Source: DASXPG01 sp044449445 (GTDB taxonomy: Bacteria; Gemmatimonadota; Gemmatimonadetes; Gemmatimonadales; JACORV01). Taken from it: a stretch of DNA of 45,296 bases. The stretch covers positions 1-45,296 of the forward strand of contig JBIOIA010000002.1 of assembly GCA_044449445.1 (NCBI GenBank). Direction: 5' to 3'. The translations under genes and the position numbers were made by a program. Each line of letters starts with the position of its first letter. Within the stretch, counting starts at the first letter, position 1. The notes beneath the pieces were generated by a model. The model ran no database searches. It saw nothing but the letters and a program-made list of their open reading frames with translations, and was not told the origin of the DNA. This document shows, one piece after another, positions 17,331-26,285 of this stretch.

Positions 17331-19357
17331 TCCCCCGAGGCGAGCGCCGTCTGCACGAACGGCGTCTCGCTCATCCGCGGCAGCTTGCGCTTGCTGAGCA
17401 CCAGGAACCACTCCCACAGGCTCGCGACGATCACCAGCACGACCACCGCCATGAACGCCAGCGCCAGCGCCGCATCGAGGCGGTCGTTGAACATCAGCCG
17501 CTGGGCGCCGGGGGCTCCCGAGCCCGCGAGCGAGCGCGCGTGCGAGAGAAACCCGAGCCGCGGATCGAGCGCGAAGACCTTCTCGATGCCGGCCGTGAGC
17601 GTCACGGTGGTGACGAAAGCCAGGGGGACGAGCGTCACCCACGCGTAGCGGACCCGGTTCATCTTGATGATGATCGTCGTGGTGACGCACAGCGCGATGC
17701 ATGCCAGCAGCTGGTTGGCGATGCCGAACAGCGGCCACAGCGAGTTGATGCCGCCCAGCGGATCCACCACGCCCTGGTAGAGGACGTAGCCCCAGCCGGC
17801 CACGAACAACCCGCTCGCCACGACGTTGGCCGGATACCACGACAGCTCGCCGAGTCGCTTCCACCCGTGCCCGAGCAGCTCCTGCACCATGAACCGGCCG
17901 ACCCGCGTGCCGGCGTCCACCGTCGTCAGGATGAACAGCGCCTCGAACATGATGGCGAAGTGGTACCACAGGGCGAGTGCGCCGGGCGAAAACAGCCCGC
18001 CCAGGATGTGCGCCATGCCCACGGCGAGGCTCGGCGCGCCGCCGGTGCGTGAGTACAGCGACACCTCGCCCATCTGGCGCGCGAGCGCCTCCATCTGTCC
18101 CGGCTCCAGCACGAAGCCCCATGCCGCCACCGTGCGGATCGCCGCCTCGCCCGTGCCCACCGTGGCGGCCGGCGCGTTCATCGCGAAGTAGACGCCGGGT
18201 TGGAGCGTCGTCGCGGCGATCATCGCCATCAGGCCGACGAACGACTCGGTCAGCATGGCGCCGTAGCCGATCAGCCGGGCGTGCGATTCGCGCGTGACCA
18301 TTTTCGGGGTCGTGCCGCTCGCCACCAGCGCGTGGAATCCCGAAATCGCGCCGCACGCTATGGTGATGAACGCGAACGGAAACAGCTTGCCCGCGAACAC
18401 CGGACCGGTGCCGTTGACGAACGGCGTCACGGCGGGCATCCGGATCGGCGGCAGCAGGATCAGGATCGCCGCGGCCAGAACGACCACGGTGCCGACCTTG
18501 AGGAACGTCGAGAGGTAATCGCGCGGGGCCAGCAGCAGCCACACCGGCAGCACCGAAGCCGCGAATCCGTAGACGATCACGGCCCAGGCCAGCGAGGTGC
18601 CCGACCAGGTGAACCAGCCCGACCAGGTCGGGTCCTGCGCGACCCAGCGCCCGCCCAGCAGCGCCACGGCCAGCAGCGCCACGCCGACGAGCGACGCCTC
18701 GAGCACGCGGCCCGGCCGGAAGCGGCGCATCCACCAGCCCATCAGCAGCGCGATCGGGATCGTGCACGCGATGGTGAACAGGCCCCAGGGGCTGGCGCGC
18801 AGCGCGTTGACCACCACGAGCCCGAGCACCGCGATCAGGATGACGAGGATCGCGATGATCGCGACCAGCGCCGCGCTGCCCGTCGCGGGGCCGATCTCCT
18901 CGGCCGCCATCTTGCCCAGCGACTTGCCGTCGCGGCGCAGCGAGCAGCACAGGATCGTGAAGTCCTGCACCGCTCCGCCCAGCACCACTCCGGCCACCAG
19001 CCACAGCGTCCCCGGCAGGAAGCCGAACTGTGCCGCCAGCGTCGGTCCGACCAGCGGACCGGCGCCCGCGATCGCCGCGAAGTGGTGGCCGTAGAGCACC
19101 CACTTGTTGGTCGGCACGAAGTCGCGGCCGTTGGCGAGGCGCTCGGCGGGCGTGGCCCTCCGGTCATCGAGGCCGAAGACCTTGAGCGACACGAAGCGCG
19201 AGTAGAAGCGGTACCCGATGACGTAGGAGCAGATGCCGGCGACCAGGATCCAGGCGGCGCTGATGGTCTCGCCCCGCGCCGTGGCCATGACGGCGAATCC
19301 GGCGGCGCCCAGGGCGGCGACGAGGAACCAGGCGATTCGGCGAAGCAGCGGCTGCAT
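17327..19357 (-). CDS. cstA: CstA-family carbon starvation/pyruvate or peptide transporter
   Basis: A 676-residue, many-helix permease. The early segment DFVPTNKWVLYGHHFAAIAG is diagnostic of CstA, as are GPLVGPTLAAQFG and the GAISGFHALVASGTT region. CstA proteins import pyruvate or peptides under carbon limitation. I begin at ATG 19357 because the alternative ATG at 19372 lies inside a TATGCT -10 box, so a transcript from that promoter would not include it. It converges with the MFS gene, sharing a CTAG stop. Confidence 0.92.
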   Translation of the reverse strand: MQPLLRRIAWFLVAALGAAGFAVMATARGETISAAWILVAGICSYVIGYRFYSRFVSLKVFGLDDRRATPAERLANGRDFVPTNKWVLYGHHFAAIAGAGPLVGPTLAAQFGFLPGTLWLVAGVVLGGAVQDFTILCCSLRRDGKSLGKMAAEEIGPATGSAALVAIIAILVILIAVLGLVVVNALRASPWGLFTIACTIPIALLMGWWMRRFRPGRVLEASLVGVALLAVALLGGRWVAQDPTWSGWFTWSGTSLAWAVIVYGFAASVLPVWLLLAPRDYLSTFLKVGTVVVLAAAILILLPPIRMPAVTPFVNGTGPVFAGKLFPFAFITIACGAISGFHALVASGTTPKMVTRESHARLIGYGAMLTESFVGLMAMIAATTLQPGVYFAMNAPAATVGTGEAAIRTVAAWGFVLEPGQMEALARQMGEVSLYSRTGGAPSLAVGMAHILGGLFSPGALALWYHFAIMFEALFILTTVDAGTRVGRFMVQELLGHGWKRLGELSWYPANVVASGLFVAGWGYVLYQGVVDPLGGINSLWPLFGIANQLLACIALCVTTTIIIKMNRVRYAWVTLVPLAFVTTVTLTAGIEKVFALDPRLGFLSHARSLAGSGAPGAQRLMFNDRLDAALALAFMAVVVLVIVASLWEWFLVLSKRKLPRMSETPFVQTALASGD

Positions 19358-19367
19358 GTTGGCCGCT

Positions 19368-19397
19368 AGCATACGGTTGGGCGGGTGGCCCGGTCAA
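19368..19397 (-). promoter_or_regulatory. Putative promoter of cstA
   Basis: TTGACC (19397-19392), an 18-base spacer and TATGCT (19373-19368), ten bases before ATG 19357. It is divergent from, and ten bases away from, the next promoter on the plus strand. Confidence 0.5.
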
Positions 19398-19406
19398 TGA
19401 CCTGCC

Positions 19407-19435
19407 TTGCGGCCGGTTTGGGCCCGGGATACGTT
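19407..19435 (+). promoter_or_regulatory. Putative promoter of the FabG-like reductase gene
   Basis: TTGCGG (19407-19412), a 17-base spacer and TACGTT (19430-19435), then seven bases to GTG 19443. This geometry predicts a leaderless mRNA and excludes an upstream in-frame ATG at 19407, which would overlap the -35 box. Confidence 0.55.
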
Positions 19436-19442
19436 CGCCGCC

Positions 19443-20294
19443 GTGAGCCCCCGGGACAAGACCGACGCCGTGACCGCGCTGCTCGAGGAAGTGACCCACC
19501 GCGAGCAGGCGCAGCAGGTCGCGCCGCTCAAGCACGACCTCCACGGCAAGTCCGCGATCGTCACCGGCGCGGCCACCGGGATCGGCCGCGCCACCGCGCT
19601 CGAGCTGGCGCGGCGCGGCTGCGCGGTCGCCTTCAATTACGTGGATCTGCCGGGCCGGGACGTCTCGGTCCAGGCGGCCATGACCGAGGCGATCCTCAAG
19701 AGCCTCAACGTGGCCGTGTTCTGCGACCGCTGCGACGTCAGGCACCGCACGGAGGTCGAGAAGTTCGTGAAGGCCGCAAAGGAAGCGATCGGCGGCGTGC
19801 ACATCCTCGTCAACAACGCCGGGATCTCGCGCGACGCCGCGCTGTGGAAGACCGACGACTCCGCCTGGCGAGACGTCGTGGATACGAACCTCACGGGCGC
19901 GTTCAACATGATCCACTGCGTGGCGCCGATCTTCCGGAACCAGCACTACGGCAAGATCGTGAACGTGGCCTCGATCATGGCGATGAAGCCGGGTTTCGGC
20001 GTCGCCAACTACGCAGCCTCCAAGGCCGGCCTCATCGGCCTGACCCATGCGGCCGCCGTCGAGCTCGGCCCCGCCAACGTGAACGTGAACGCGGTCGCGC
20101 CGGGGTTCGTGAAGACCGAGCTGACCGAGCACTTGAGCGAAGAGCTGGTGACCCGGGCCCGCGGCCAGACGCCTCTGGGGCGCCTCGCCGAGGCCGACGA
20201 CGTCGCCCAGCTGATCGTGTTCCTCTGCTCCGACGCCGCGCGCCACATTACGGGCGAGATCATTCGCGTGGACGGAGGCCAGACCCTCAGTTAG
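19443..20294 (+). CDS. SDR-family oxidoreductase, FabG-like
   Basis: A 283-residue short-chain dehydrogenase. The Rossmann motif is TGAATGIG (residues 41-48), followed by NNAG, the catalytic serine in VASIMA, and the YAASK pair. The C-terminal region GEIIRVDGGQTLS matches 3-oxoacyl-ACP or acetoacetyl-CoA reductases. It has about 34 extra N-terminal residues compared with ordinary FabG, rich in charged residues. It is not next to other fatty-acid synthesis genes, so the substrate is unsettled. The GTG start is chosen from the promoter spacing. Confidence 0.87.
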   Translation: MSPRDKTDAVTALLEEVTHREQAQQVAPLKHDLHGKSAIVTGAATGIGRATALELARRGCAVAFNYVDLPGRDVSVQAAMTEAILKSLNVAVFCDRCDVRHRTEVEKFVKAAKEAIGGVHILVNNAGISRDAALWKTDDSAWRDVVDTNLTGAFNMIHCVAPIFRNQHYGKIVNVASIMAMKPGFGVANYAASKAGLIGLTHAAAVELGPANVNVNAVAPGFVKTELTEHLSEELVTRARGQTPLGRLAEADDVAQLIVFLCSDAARHITGEIIRVDGGQTLS

Positions 20295-20335
20295 GTTTCC
20301 CGCTGCTTCATGGGCCCGCCCCCGGAATGGTGTTA

Positions 20336-20992
20336 ATGTCGCGTTACTACCGTGATGTTGTCGTGATGGTGACTCTACTTGCCGCAGCTGGCTGCCGTGG
20401 CCACCATCCTAGTCAGGCCCACCCAACGGATCCCTTTGCGGCTATTGCAGTTGCGCCACTCCCAGTCAGCTCGCTCAATGGCTCGAACGTGCTGCTCCTG
20501 GTGGTCGGCGGGCTGTCCCTGGGCGATTCGACGGGCACCCTTCCGGATCTCGAGCCCCGGCGCGCCGCCCTGCTCCTGGAGGCCAATTCCGCCCTGGACA
20601 CCGCCGTGCGCCTGACCGGCCGCGGGGTGACCTGGATGGGTCTCGAGGAGCAGCGACGTGCCGCTCGCCGCAACCCGACCCTGGGGCTCGATCCCGACCA
20701 ATTCGTCACGTCCTACCTGGTCGGGAGCACGGTAGACCGGGTCCCCGACCCGCTGTGGGGCCAGGTGCGCACCCTGGGGGCCATCACCGGGGCCCGGTTC
20801 GCCGTTGTGCCAGCGGCCGTGCGGGTTTCCGGGACCCCAGGCGCTCTGACTGCCTCCTACATCGTGGTCGTGGCGGACATCCGTACCGGGGCGGTGATGT
20901 TCCGGGCCCGGGCGGCCGGCCGGCCGATGGCGACCGCCGAGGCGGCGCTCGCCAGCGCCGCCGGCACGGTCATCGCCGCACCCCTTCACTGA
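20336..20992 (+). CDS. Hypothetical lipoprotein
   Basis: A 218-residue protein I do not recognise. It begins with a short basic stretch, a hydrophobic run and a lipobox LAAAGC with the cysteine at residue 20, so it should be lipid-anchored. The mature part has alternating short strands (VLLLVVGGLSLG, ARFAVVPAAV, ASYIVVVADI) and a segment predicting a nucleotide-free beta-rich fold, loosely like CsgG/TolB-type periplasmic lipoproteins that read out stress, but this is only an impression. The ATG at 20336 is favoured; no clear promoter is seen. Confidence 0.65.
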   Translation: MSRYYRDVVVMVTLLAAAGCRGHHPSQAHPTDPFAAIAVAPLPVSSLNGSNVLLLVVGGLSLGDSTGTLPDLEPRRAALLLEANSALDTAVRLTGRGVTWMGLEEQRRAARRNPTLGLDPDQFVTSYLVGSTVDRVPDPLWGQVRTLGAITGARFAVVPAAVRVSGTPGALTASYIVVVADIRTGAVMFRARAAGRPMATAEAALASAAGTVIAAPLH

Positions 20993-21005
20993 TTGGGACG
21001 CGAGC

Positions 21006-22043
21006 ATGCGACGCGAGAGCCAGAGCGCCATTCACAGCGTGACCCTGCTGCCCGGCGACGGCATCGGTCCCGAGATCATCGAGGCCACGCTGCTGGTCCT
21101 CGAGGCGACCGGCGCCGAGTTCGCCTGGGACCGGCAGGCAGCGGGCAAGGTCGGCGTCGAGCGGCGCGGCGATCCGCTGCCCGATCCCGCGATCGAGTCC
21201 ATCCGGATGACGAAGTGCGCGCTGAAAGGGCCATTTGAAACGCCGGTGGGCGGCGGCTACCGGTCCGTGAACGTCGCGCTCCGGAAGGAATTCCAGCTGT
21301 ACGCGAACCTGCGGCCGGTGCGCTCCATCATCCCGTTCCGCTCGTACGACAAGATCGACGTCGTGCTGGTGCGCGAGAACACGCAGGGGCTCTACGCGGG
21401 CGTGGAGCACTTCGTGCAGATCGGCGACGATCCGAAGGCGGTCGCCGAATCGGTGGCCATCGTCACGCGCGAGGGCTGCGAGCGGATCTGCCGCTTCGCG
21501 TTCGAGTACGCGGTGCACCATGCGCGACGGAAGGTCACGCTCGTGCACAAGGCCAACATCCTGAAAATGGTGAGCGGACTGTTTCTCGAAGAGGGACGTC
21601 GCATCGCGAAGGAGTTCGACGGCCGCATCGAGTGCGACGAGAAGATCATCGACAACGCAGCGATGCAGATCGTGATGAAGCCCGAGAGCTTCGACGTGAT
21701 CGTGACGACCAACATGTTCGGCGACATTCTGTCGGACCAGATCGCGGGTCTCGTCGGCGGACTCGGCCTGGCGCCGAGCGCCAACATCGGGACGAGGGCG
21801 TCCATCTTCGAGGCGGTGCACGGCACGGCGCCCGACATCGCGGGCCAGGGCAAGGCGAACCCGACGGCCCTGATGCTCTCGGCCGCGATGATGCTCGAGC
21901 ACCTGGGCGAGATGGACGCGGGGCGGCGCCTGCGCGACGCCATCGTGGCGACGATCCGGGACGACGGGATCCGCACCGGGGACCTGGGCGGCAAAGCGTC
22001 GACGATGGAGTTCGCCAAGGCCGTCGCGAAGCGGGTGGCTTGA
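21006..22043 (+). CDS. NAD-type isocitrate dehydrogenase family protein
   Basis: A 345-residue beta-decarboxylating dehydrogenase. LLPGDGIGPEI opens the fold; the substrate loop KGPFETPVGGGYRSVNVAL and LRKEFQLYANLRPVRS resemble NAD-dependent isocitrate dehydrogenases of the mitochondrial IDH3 type more than NADP enzymes. RENTQGLYAGVEH and TTNMFGDILSDQ supply substrate and metal residues. It most likely makes 2-oxoglutarate and CO2 in the TCA cycle; homoisocitrate or isopropylmalate dehydrogenase activity cannot be fully excluded. Confidence 0.87.
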   Translation: MRRESQSAIHSVTLLPGDGIGPEIIEATLLVLEATGAEFAWDRQAAGKVGVERRGDPLPDPAIESIRMTKCALKGPFETPVGGGYRSVNVALRKEFQLYANLRPVRSIIPFRSYDKIDVVLVRENTQGLYAGVEHFVQIGDDPKAVAESVAIVTREGCERICRFAFEYAVHHARRKVTLVHKANILKMVSGLFLEEGRRIAKEFDGRIECDEKIIDNAAMQIVMKPESFDVIVTTNMFGDILSDQIAGLVGGLGLAPSANIGTRASIFEAVHGTAPDIAGQGKANPTALMLSAAMMLEHLGEMDAGRRLRDAIVATIRDDGIRTGDLGGKASTMEFAKAVAKRVA

Positions 22044-22081
22044 GGAGTCTCGCAACCGGGTCGTCGGCGTTCTCGACGTTC

Positions 22082-22717
22082 GTGCAGGTGGTGCCGCGGC
22101 TGCCGACGCTGATCCGGCGCATGCAGCCGACGTGGCACCTCCGGGCACTCGCGGCGCTCGACGGGCCGTTTCTCGAGGCGAACGGGATCCGCGGGCTGAT
22201 CTGGGACGTGGACGGGGTGCTCGCCGCCGATCGCGGCCCGCTCATTCCCGAGGCCGCGCAGACGTTTCGCGCGCTGCGGGGGCGACCGGGTCTGAAGCAC
22301 GTGATTCTGTCCAACGCGGGCGAGGAGCGGTTTCGGCAGCTTGGCGACATCTTCCCGGCAGTGCCGATCGTTCGTGGCTATCTGCTTGGGGAAAGCGTGC
22401 TGTATCGACGTCGCCTCGGCAGGGCGGACAGCTGGAGCGGGGCCGAGCTCGAGCAGCGGCTGGGCGAGGGCGCGCGGATGATCAGGAAGCCGAGCGCGCA
22501 GCTCGTGGACTACGCCATTCAGGAGCTGGGGTGCCGCAAGGATGAGACGGTGATGATCGGTGATCAGTACTTCACGGACGTGGCGGGCGCGAACCTCGCC
22601 GGCGTCCGCTCGATCAAGCTGCCGACCCTGGCGAAGGAGACGTTCCGGCTCTCAGTGCGGCTCTCGCACGCGCTCGAGTCGGCGATTTACGCCCTCCTGT
22701 ACGGACGCGCCGCGTGA
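22082..22717 (+). CDS. HAD-family phosphatase, YqeG-like
   Basis: A HAD hydrolase of about 211 residues. Motif I is LIWDVDGVLAAD with both catalytic aspartates, the motif II region is VILSNAG, and motif III/IV is the lysine in RKPSAQ and GDQYFTDVAGA. The PTWHLRALAALD lead-in matches the YqeG branch, which acts on small phosphorylated metabolites. The start is uncertain: GTG 22082 is used here, while TTG 22040 (overlapping the upstream stop) and ATG 22121 are in frame. The stop overlaps the SprT-like gene by four bases. Confidence 0.8.
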   Translation: MQVVPRLPTLIRRMQPTWHLRALAALDGPFLEANGIRGLIWDVDGVLAADRGPLIPEAAQTFRALRGRPGLKHVILSNAGEERFRQLGDIFPAVPIVRGYLLGESVLYRRRLGRADSWSGAELEQRLGEGARMIRKPSAQLVDYAIQELGCRKDETVMIGDQYFTDVAGANLAGVRSIKLPTLAKETFRLSVRLSHALESAIYALLYGRAA

Positions 22718-23343
22718 CCGCCGAGGAGCTGCGCGCGCGCCTGGAATCGCTCGGTGTCGGCCGCATCGGGCGCCTGCGGCTGACCGACAACCACTCGGTG
22801 ATGGTGAGCCTCTCGCGGCGCGGCGTGCTGAGCGTGCATCGTGGCTACGCTTCGGCGCCCGATCACGTGCTCAAGGCGATCGTGCGCTTCGTGTCGCGTG
22901 GCACGCCGCGGCGCGCGCGCGCGGCCGCCCGGCACGAGATCCTCGGCTACCGCGTGGTCCTGCGCGAAAACACGCCGGCCCGCCACCCTGACAGGGCGCT
23001 TCCCGGAGACCGGGAGCTGGCGGAGCGGCTGGCCGCTGCGTTCCGGTCGCTGAACGTGCGACATTTCGGCGGTGTGTTGGCCGAGTTGCCGATCAGGCTG
23101 TCCGGGCGCATGCGCTCGCGGCTGGGCCATCTGGCCCTCGACGAGAGCGGCCGGCCGGTGGAGATCACGATCGGCCGCGGGCACGTCATGCAGCACGACT
23201 GGTCGGAGGTGACGCAGACGCTGTTGCACGAGATGGTTCACTTGTGGCAGTTCGCGAACGGCCATCCCGTGAATCACGGAGCGACCTTCCGGGCCAAGGC
23301 TCGCGAAGTGGGCGCTCATGCTGCGGCCCGACGGACGCTCTAA
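22714..23343 (+). CDS. SprT-like zinc metalloprotein
   Basis: A 209-residue protein with an SprT-like zincin site: HEMVH at residues 172-176 in LLHEMVHLWQ and a third histidine at 188 in GHPVNHGATF. The C-terminal zinc-ribbon cysteines of classical SprT are absent, so it ends shortly after the active site. The first 80 residues are unusual, mostly basic. Eukaryotic SPRTN relatives digest DNA-protein crosslinks; the function of bacterial members is not settled. The GTG start overlaps the HAD gene stop (GTGA). Confidence 0.82.
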   Translation: MTAEELRARLESLGVGRIGRLRLTDNHSVMVSLSRRGVLSVHRGYASAPDHVLKAIVRFVSRGTPRRARAAARHEILGYRVVLRENTPARHPDRALPGDRELAERLAAAFRSLNVRHFGGVLAELPIRLSGRMRSRLGHLALDESGRPVEITIGRGHVMQHDWSEVTQTLLHEMVHLWQFANGHPVNHGATFRAKAREVGAHAAARRTL

Positions 23344-23357
23344 CGAAGGCGACGACC

Positions 23358-24545
23358 ATGGCAGCTCGGTTCGACGGCGTGGACTACTACAACATGGATG
23401 GCCTCCTCAGCGAGGAGGAGCGTGCGGTCCGGGATACCGTCCGGCAGTGGGTGGACGACCGGCTCGCGCCGGTCATCAACGAGTGCTACCTCGAGGGCCG
23501 TTTCCCGGTGCAGCTCATCCCGGAAATGGCGGAGCTGGGCTTCCTAGGGGCGAACCTGCCGGAGGAATACGGCTGCGCCGGGCTCAACAACGTCGCCTAC
23601 GGCCTGATCATGCAGGAGCTCGAGCGCGGCGATTCGGGCGTGCGCTCCTTCGCTTCGGTGCAGGGCGGGCTCGTCATGTATCCGATCTACACCTTCGGCT
23701 CCGAGGAGCAGCGGAAGCACTGGCTGCCGAAGCTGGCGAAGGGCGAGGTCATCGGCTGCTTCGGCCTGACCGAGCCGGATTTCGGCTCCAATCCCGGCGG
23801 CATGATCACGACGGCCAGGGAGACCAAGGACGGCTGGGTGCTGAACGGCGCCAAGATGTGGATCACCAGCGGCTCGATGGCGCAGCTCGCCGTGATCTGG
23901 GCCAAGACCGGCGATCCCAAGGACGTCTCGTCCATCCGCGGCTTCCTGGTTCCGACCGACGCCAAGGGCTTCACGGCGAAGGACCAGAAGGGGAAGCTGT
24001 CGCTGCGGGCCTCCGACACGTCCGAGCTGGTGCTCGAGAGCGTGAAGGTCCCGAAGGACGCGATTCTCCCGAAATCCTCCGGGATCAAGTCGCCGCTGAT
24101 GTGCCTGACGCAGGCGCGCTACGGCATCGCGTGGGGCGCGATCGGCGCCGCGATGGGCTGCTACTGCGAGGCGCTGAGCTACGGCAAGCAGCGCGTCATG
24201 TTCGACAAGCCGATCGCCGGCTTCCAGCTCCAGCAGCTGCGCTTCGCGGAAATGCTGACGGAGATCACCAAGGCCCAGCTGCTGTGTCTCCAGCTCGGCC
24301 GGCTCAAGGACGCGGGGACGATGCGGCCGCAGCAGGTGTCGCTCGCCAAGCGGAACAACGTGAACATGGCGTGCGAGTGCGCGCGCGAGGCGCGCCGCCT
24401 GCTCGGCGCCAACGGCATCCTGGCCGAATACAGCGCGATGCGTCATCTCGCGAACCTCGAGAGCGTCTACACCTACGAGGGCACGCACGACATGCACACG
24501 CTGATCCTGGGCGAGGACGTCACGGGACTTTCGGCATTCGAATGA
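23358..24545 (+). CDS. gcdH: Acyl-CoA dehydrogenase, glutaryl-CoA dehydrogenase-like
   Basis: A 395-residue flavoenzyme. The pattern RSFASVQGGLVMYPI, then GCFGLTEPDFGSNPGGM, and the catalytic glutamate in TYEGTHDMHTLILG (about residue 373) all match glutaryl-CoA dehydrogenase more than straight-chain acyl-CoA dehydrogenases. It would convert glutaryl-CoA to crotonyl-CoA and CO2 in lysine or aromatic breakdown, passing electrons to ETF. The etfBA genes directly downstream support that route. The ATG at 23358 has a weak GAAGG upstream. Confidence 0.9.
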   Translation: MAARFDGVDYYNMDGLLSEEERAVRDTVRQWVDDRLAPVINECYLEGRFPVQLIPEMAELGFLGANLPEEYGCAGLNNVAYGLIMQELERGDSGVRSFASVQGGLVMYPIYTFGSEEQRKHWLPKLAKGEVIGCFGLTEPDFGSNPGGMITTARETKDGWVLNGAKMWITSGSMAQLAVIWAKTGDPKDVSSIRGFLVPTDAKGFTAKDQKGKLSLRASDTSELVLESVKVPKDAILPKSSGIKSPLMCLTQARYGIAWGAIGAAMGCYCEALSYGKQRVMFDKPIAGFQLQQLRFAEMLTEITKAQLLCLQLGRLKDAGTMRPQQVSLAKRNNVNMACECAREARRLLGANGILAEYSAMRHLANLESVYTYEGTHDMHTLILGEDVTGLSAFE

Positions 24546-24558
24546 CGGGGACCACCGA

Positions 24559-25311
24559 GTGAAAATCGCCGTGTGCATCAAGCGCGTGCCGGACACGGAG
24601 ACGCGCATCAAGATCGCCGCCGACGGCGTCTCGATCGACGAGGCCGGCGTCAAGTTCATCCTCAATCCCTTCGACGAGTACGCGGTCGAGGAGGCGCTCC
24701 AGCGACGCGAGAAGGCCGGCGCCGGCGAGGTTGTGATCGTCACCCTGGGCGGCGAGTCCGCGCAGGAGACGATCCGCACCGCGCTCGCGATGGGCGCGGA
24801 CCGCGGCGTTCTGCTCACGGCGCCGGCCATTCCGGCCGACGGCCTGGCGACCGCGAAGGCGCTCGCCGCCGAGCTCAAGGGTGGCGGCTACGACCTGATC
24901 CTGTTCGGCAAGATGGCCGCGGACGACTACAACCATCAGGTCGGCCCGATGGTCGCCGAGCTGCTCGGCGTGCCGTGCGCGAGCGCCGTCGTCAAGCTCC
25001 AGATCGAGGGCGGCACAGCGACTGCGGAGCGCGAGGTCGAGGGCGGCATCGAGGTCGTCGAGTGCTCGCTGCCGGCGGTCTTCACGGCCGACAAGGGCCT
25101 CAACACGCCGCGCTATCCGGCCCTCAAGGGAATCATGGCCGCGAAGAAGAAGCCGATCGAGGTGAAGCCCGCCGCGCTCGGGCCGGTGCGCGCCCGAGTG
25201 AAATCGCTCGGCTCGCCCCCTTTGCGGAAGGAAGGGCGCATCGTGGGTGAGGGCCCCGGCGCGGTGGGCGAGCTGGTGCGGTTGCTCCGCCAGGAAGCGA
25301 GGGTGATCTGA
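24559..25311 (+). CDS. etfB: Electron transfer flavoprotein subunit beta
   Basis: A 250-residue EtfB. It opens with KIAVCIKRVPDTETRIKI and has LNPFDEYAVEEAL, LFGKMAADDYNHQVGP and the AMP-binding region of the family. With EtfA it carries electrons from acyl-CoA dehydrogenases to the quinone pool. The GTG start lies 13 bases after gcdH, and its stop overlaps etfA by one base. Confidence 0.94.
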   Translation: MKIAVCIKRVPDTETRIKIAADGVSIDEAGVKFILNPFDEYAVEEALQRREKAGAGEVVIVTLGGESAQETIRTALAMGADRGVLLTAPAIPADGLATAKALAAELKGGGYDLILFGKMAADDYNHQVGPMVAELLGVPCASAVVKLQIEGGTATAEREVEGGIEVVECSLPAVFTADKGLNTPRYPALKGIMAAKKKPIEVKPAALGPVRARVKSLGSPPLRKEGRIVGEGPGAVGELVRLLRQEARVI

Positions 25312-26285
25312 TGGCGAAGATCCTCGTGGTCTGTGAGCAGAAGGGCGGCACGGTGCGGAAGGTGAGCCGCGAGGTCGTCGCCGCGGCGCGGCAGCTCGCC
25401 GATGCGTCGGGCACCGTGGACGCCATCGTCCTGGGCGCTCCCGGCCTCGACGCCGCGGGCGCGAAACTCGGCGAGGCCGGCGCCGACCGCGTGCTGGTCG
25501 CCGCCGCCGCCGGTTTCGGCAACTACGCGCCGGACGGCTACGCGGCGACCATCGCCGCGCAGGTGAAATCAGGCGGCTACTCCGCCGTGCTGCTGGGCGC
25601 GACCGCGATGGGGCGCGACCTCGCCGCGCGGCTTGCGGTGCAGGTGGACGCGCCGCTCGCGATGGACGCGACCGCGGTTGCAATGGAGGGCGGCAAGGTC
25701 GTCGCCACGCGGCCGGTGTTTGCGGGCAAGGCGATCCAGCAGCTCGTGCTCGATGCGGCCACGGTCCTGGTCGCGATCAGGCCGAACATCTTCGCGGTGG
25801 GAGCGGCCGGAAAGGCCGGTACGGTGGAGAACGTCACGGTCAGCGCGGTCACGCCGCGGACCCTCGTCAAGGAGGTCAAGGCGGCGGAGCAGGGCGCGCT
25901 GGACGTCTCGGAGGCGGCGGTCGTCGTGTCGGGCGGCCGCGGCATGAAGGGCCCCGAGCATTTCCATCTGATCGAGGAACTCGCGAAGGCGTTCGGGAAC
26001 GCGGCGGTGGGCGCCTCGCGCGCGGTCGTGGATGCGGGGTGGCGGCCGCACGGTGAGCAGGTGGGGCAGACCGGCAAGACGGTCAGCCCGCAGCTCTACA
26101 TCGCGATCGGCATCTCGGGAGCGATCCAGCACCTGGCGGGCATGCGCACGGCGAAGGTCATCGTGGCGATCAACAAGGACAAGGACGCACCGATCTTCAA
26201 GGTCGCCGACTACGGCATCGTGGGTGACGCGTTCGAGATCGTCCCGAAGCTCGCCGAGGAAATCCGCAAGGCGCGCGCCGGCTAG
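25311..26285 (+). CDS. etfA: Electron transfer flavoprotein subunit alpha
   Basis: A 324-residue EtfA. The C-terminal FAD-binding domain is clear: VVSGGRGMKGPEHF, GASRAVVDAGWRPH, QVGQTGKTVSPQLYIAIGIS and AINKDKDAPIFKVADYGIVG. The N-terminal half has the weaker ETF alpha fold shared with EtfB. Its TAG stop shares the palindrome CTAG (26282-26285) with the stop of the convergent cysteine-synthase-like gene. Confidence 0.95.
   Translation: MAKILVVCEQKGGTVRKVSREVVAAARQLADASGTVDAIVLGAPGLDAAGAKLGEAGADRVLVAAAAGFGNYAPDGYAATIAAQVKSGGYSAVLLGATAMGRDLAARLAVQVDAPLAMDATAVAMEGGKVVATRPVFAGKAIQQLVLDAATVLVAIRPNIFAVGAAGKAGTVENVTVSAVTPRTLVKEVKAAEQGALDVSEAAVVVSGGRGMKGPEHFHLIEELAKAFGNAAVGASRAVVDAGWRPHGEQVGQTGKTVSPQLYIAIGISGAIQHLAGMRTAKVIVAINKDKDAPIFKVADYGIVGDAFEIVPKLAEEIRKARAG

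Noticed and set aside
16113..19103. A 996-codon minus-strand open frame covering the MFS and cstA genes
   Set aside because: It overlaps two clear membrane proteins in other frames, shows no domain and has composition typical of shadow frames.
9950..22043. A LysW-type lysine or arginine pathway built from the ATP-grasp, M20, isopropylmalate-synthase-family and isocitrate-dehydrogenase-family genes
   Set aside because: No LysW-like carrier protein is visible, the ATP-grasp motifs follow D-Ala-D-Ala ligase rather than LysX, and the dehydrogenase is far away with NAD-isocitrate dehydrogenase features.
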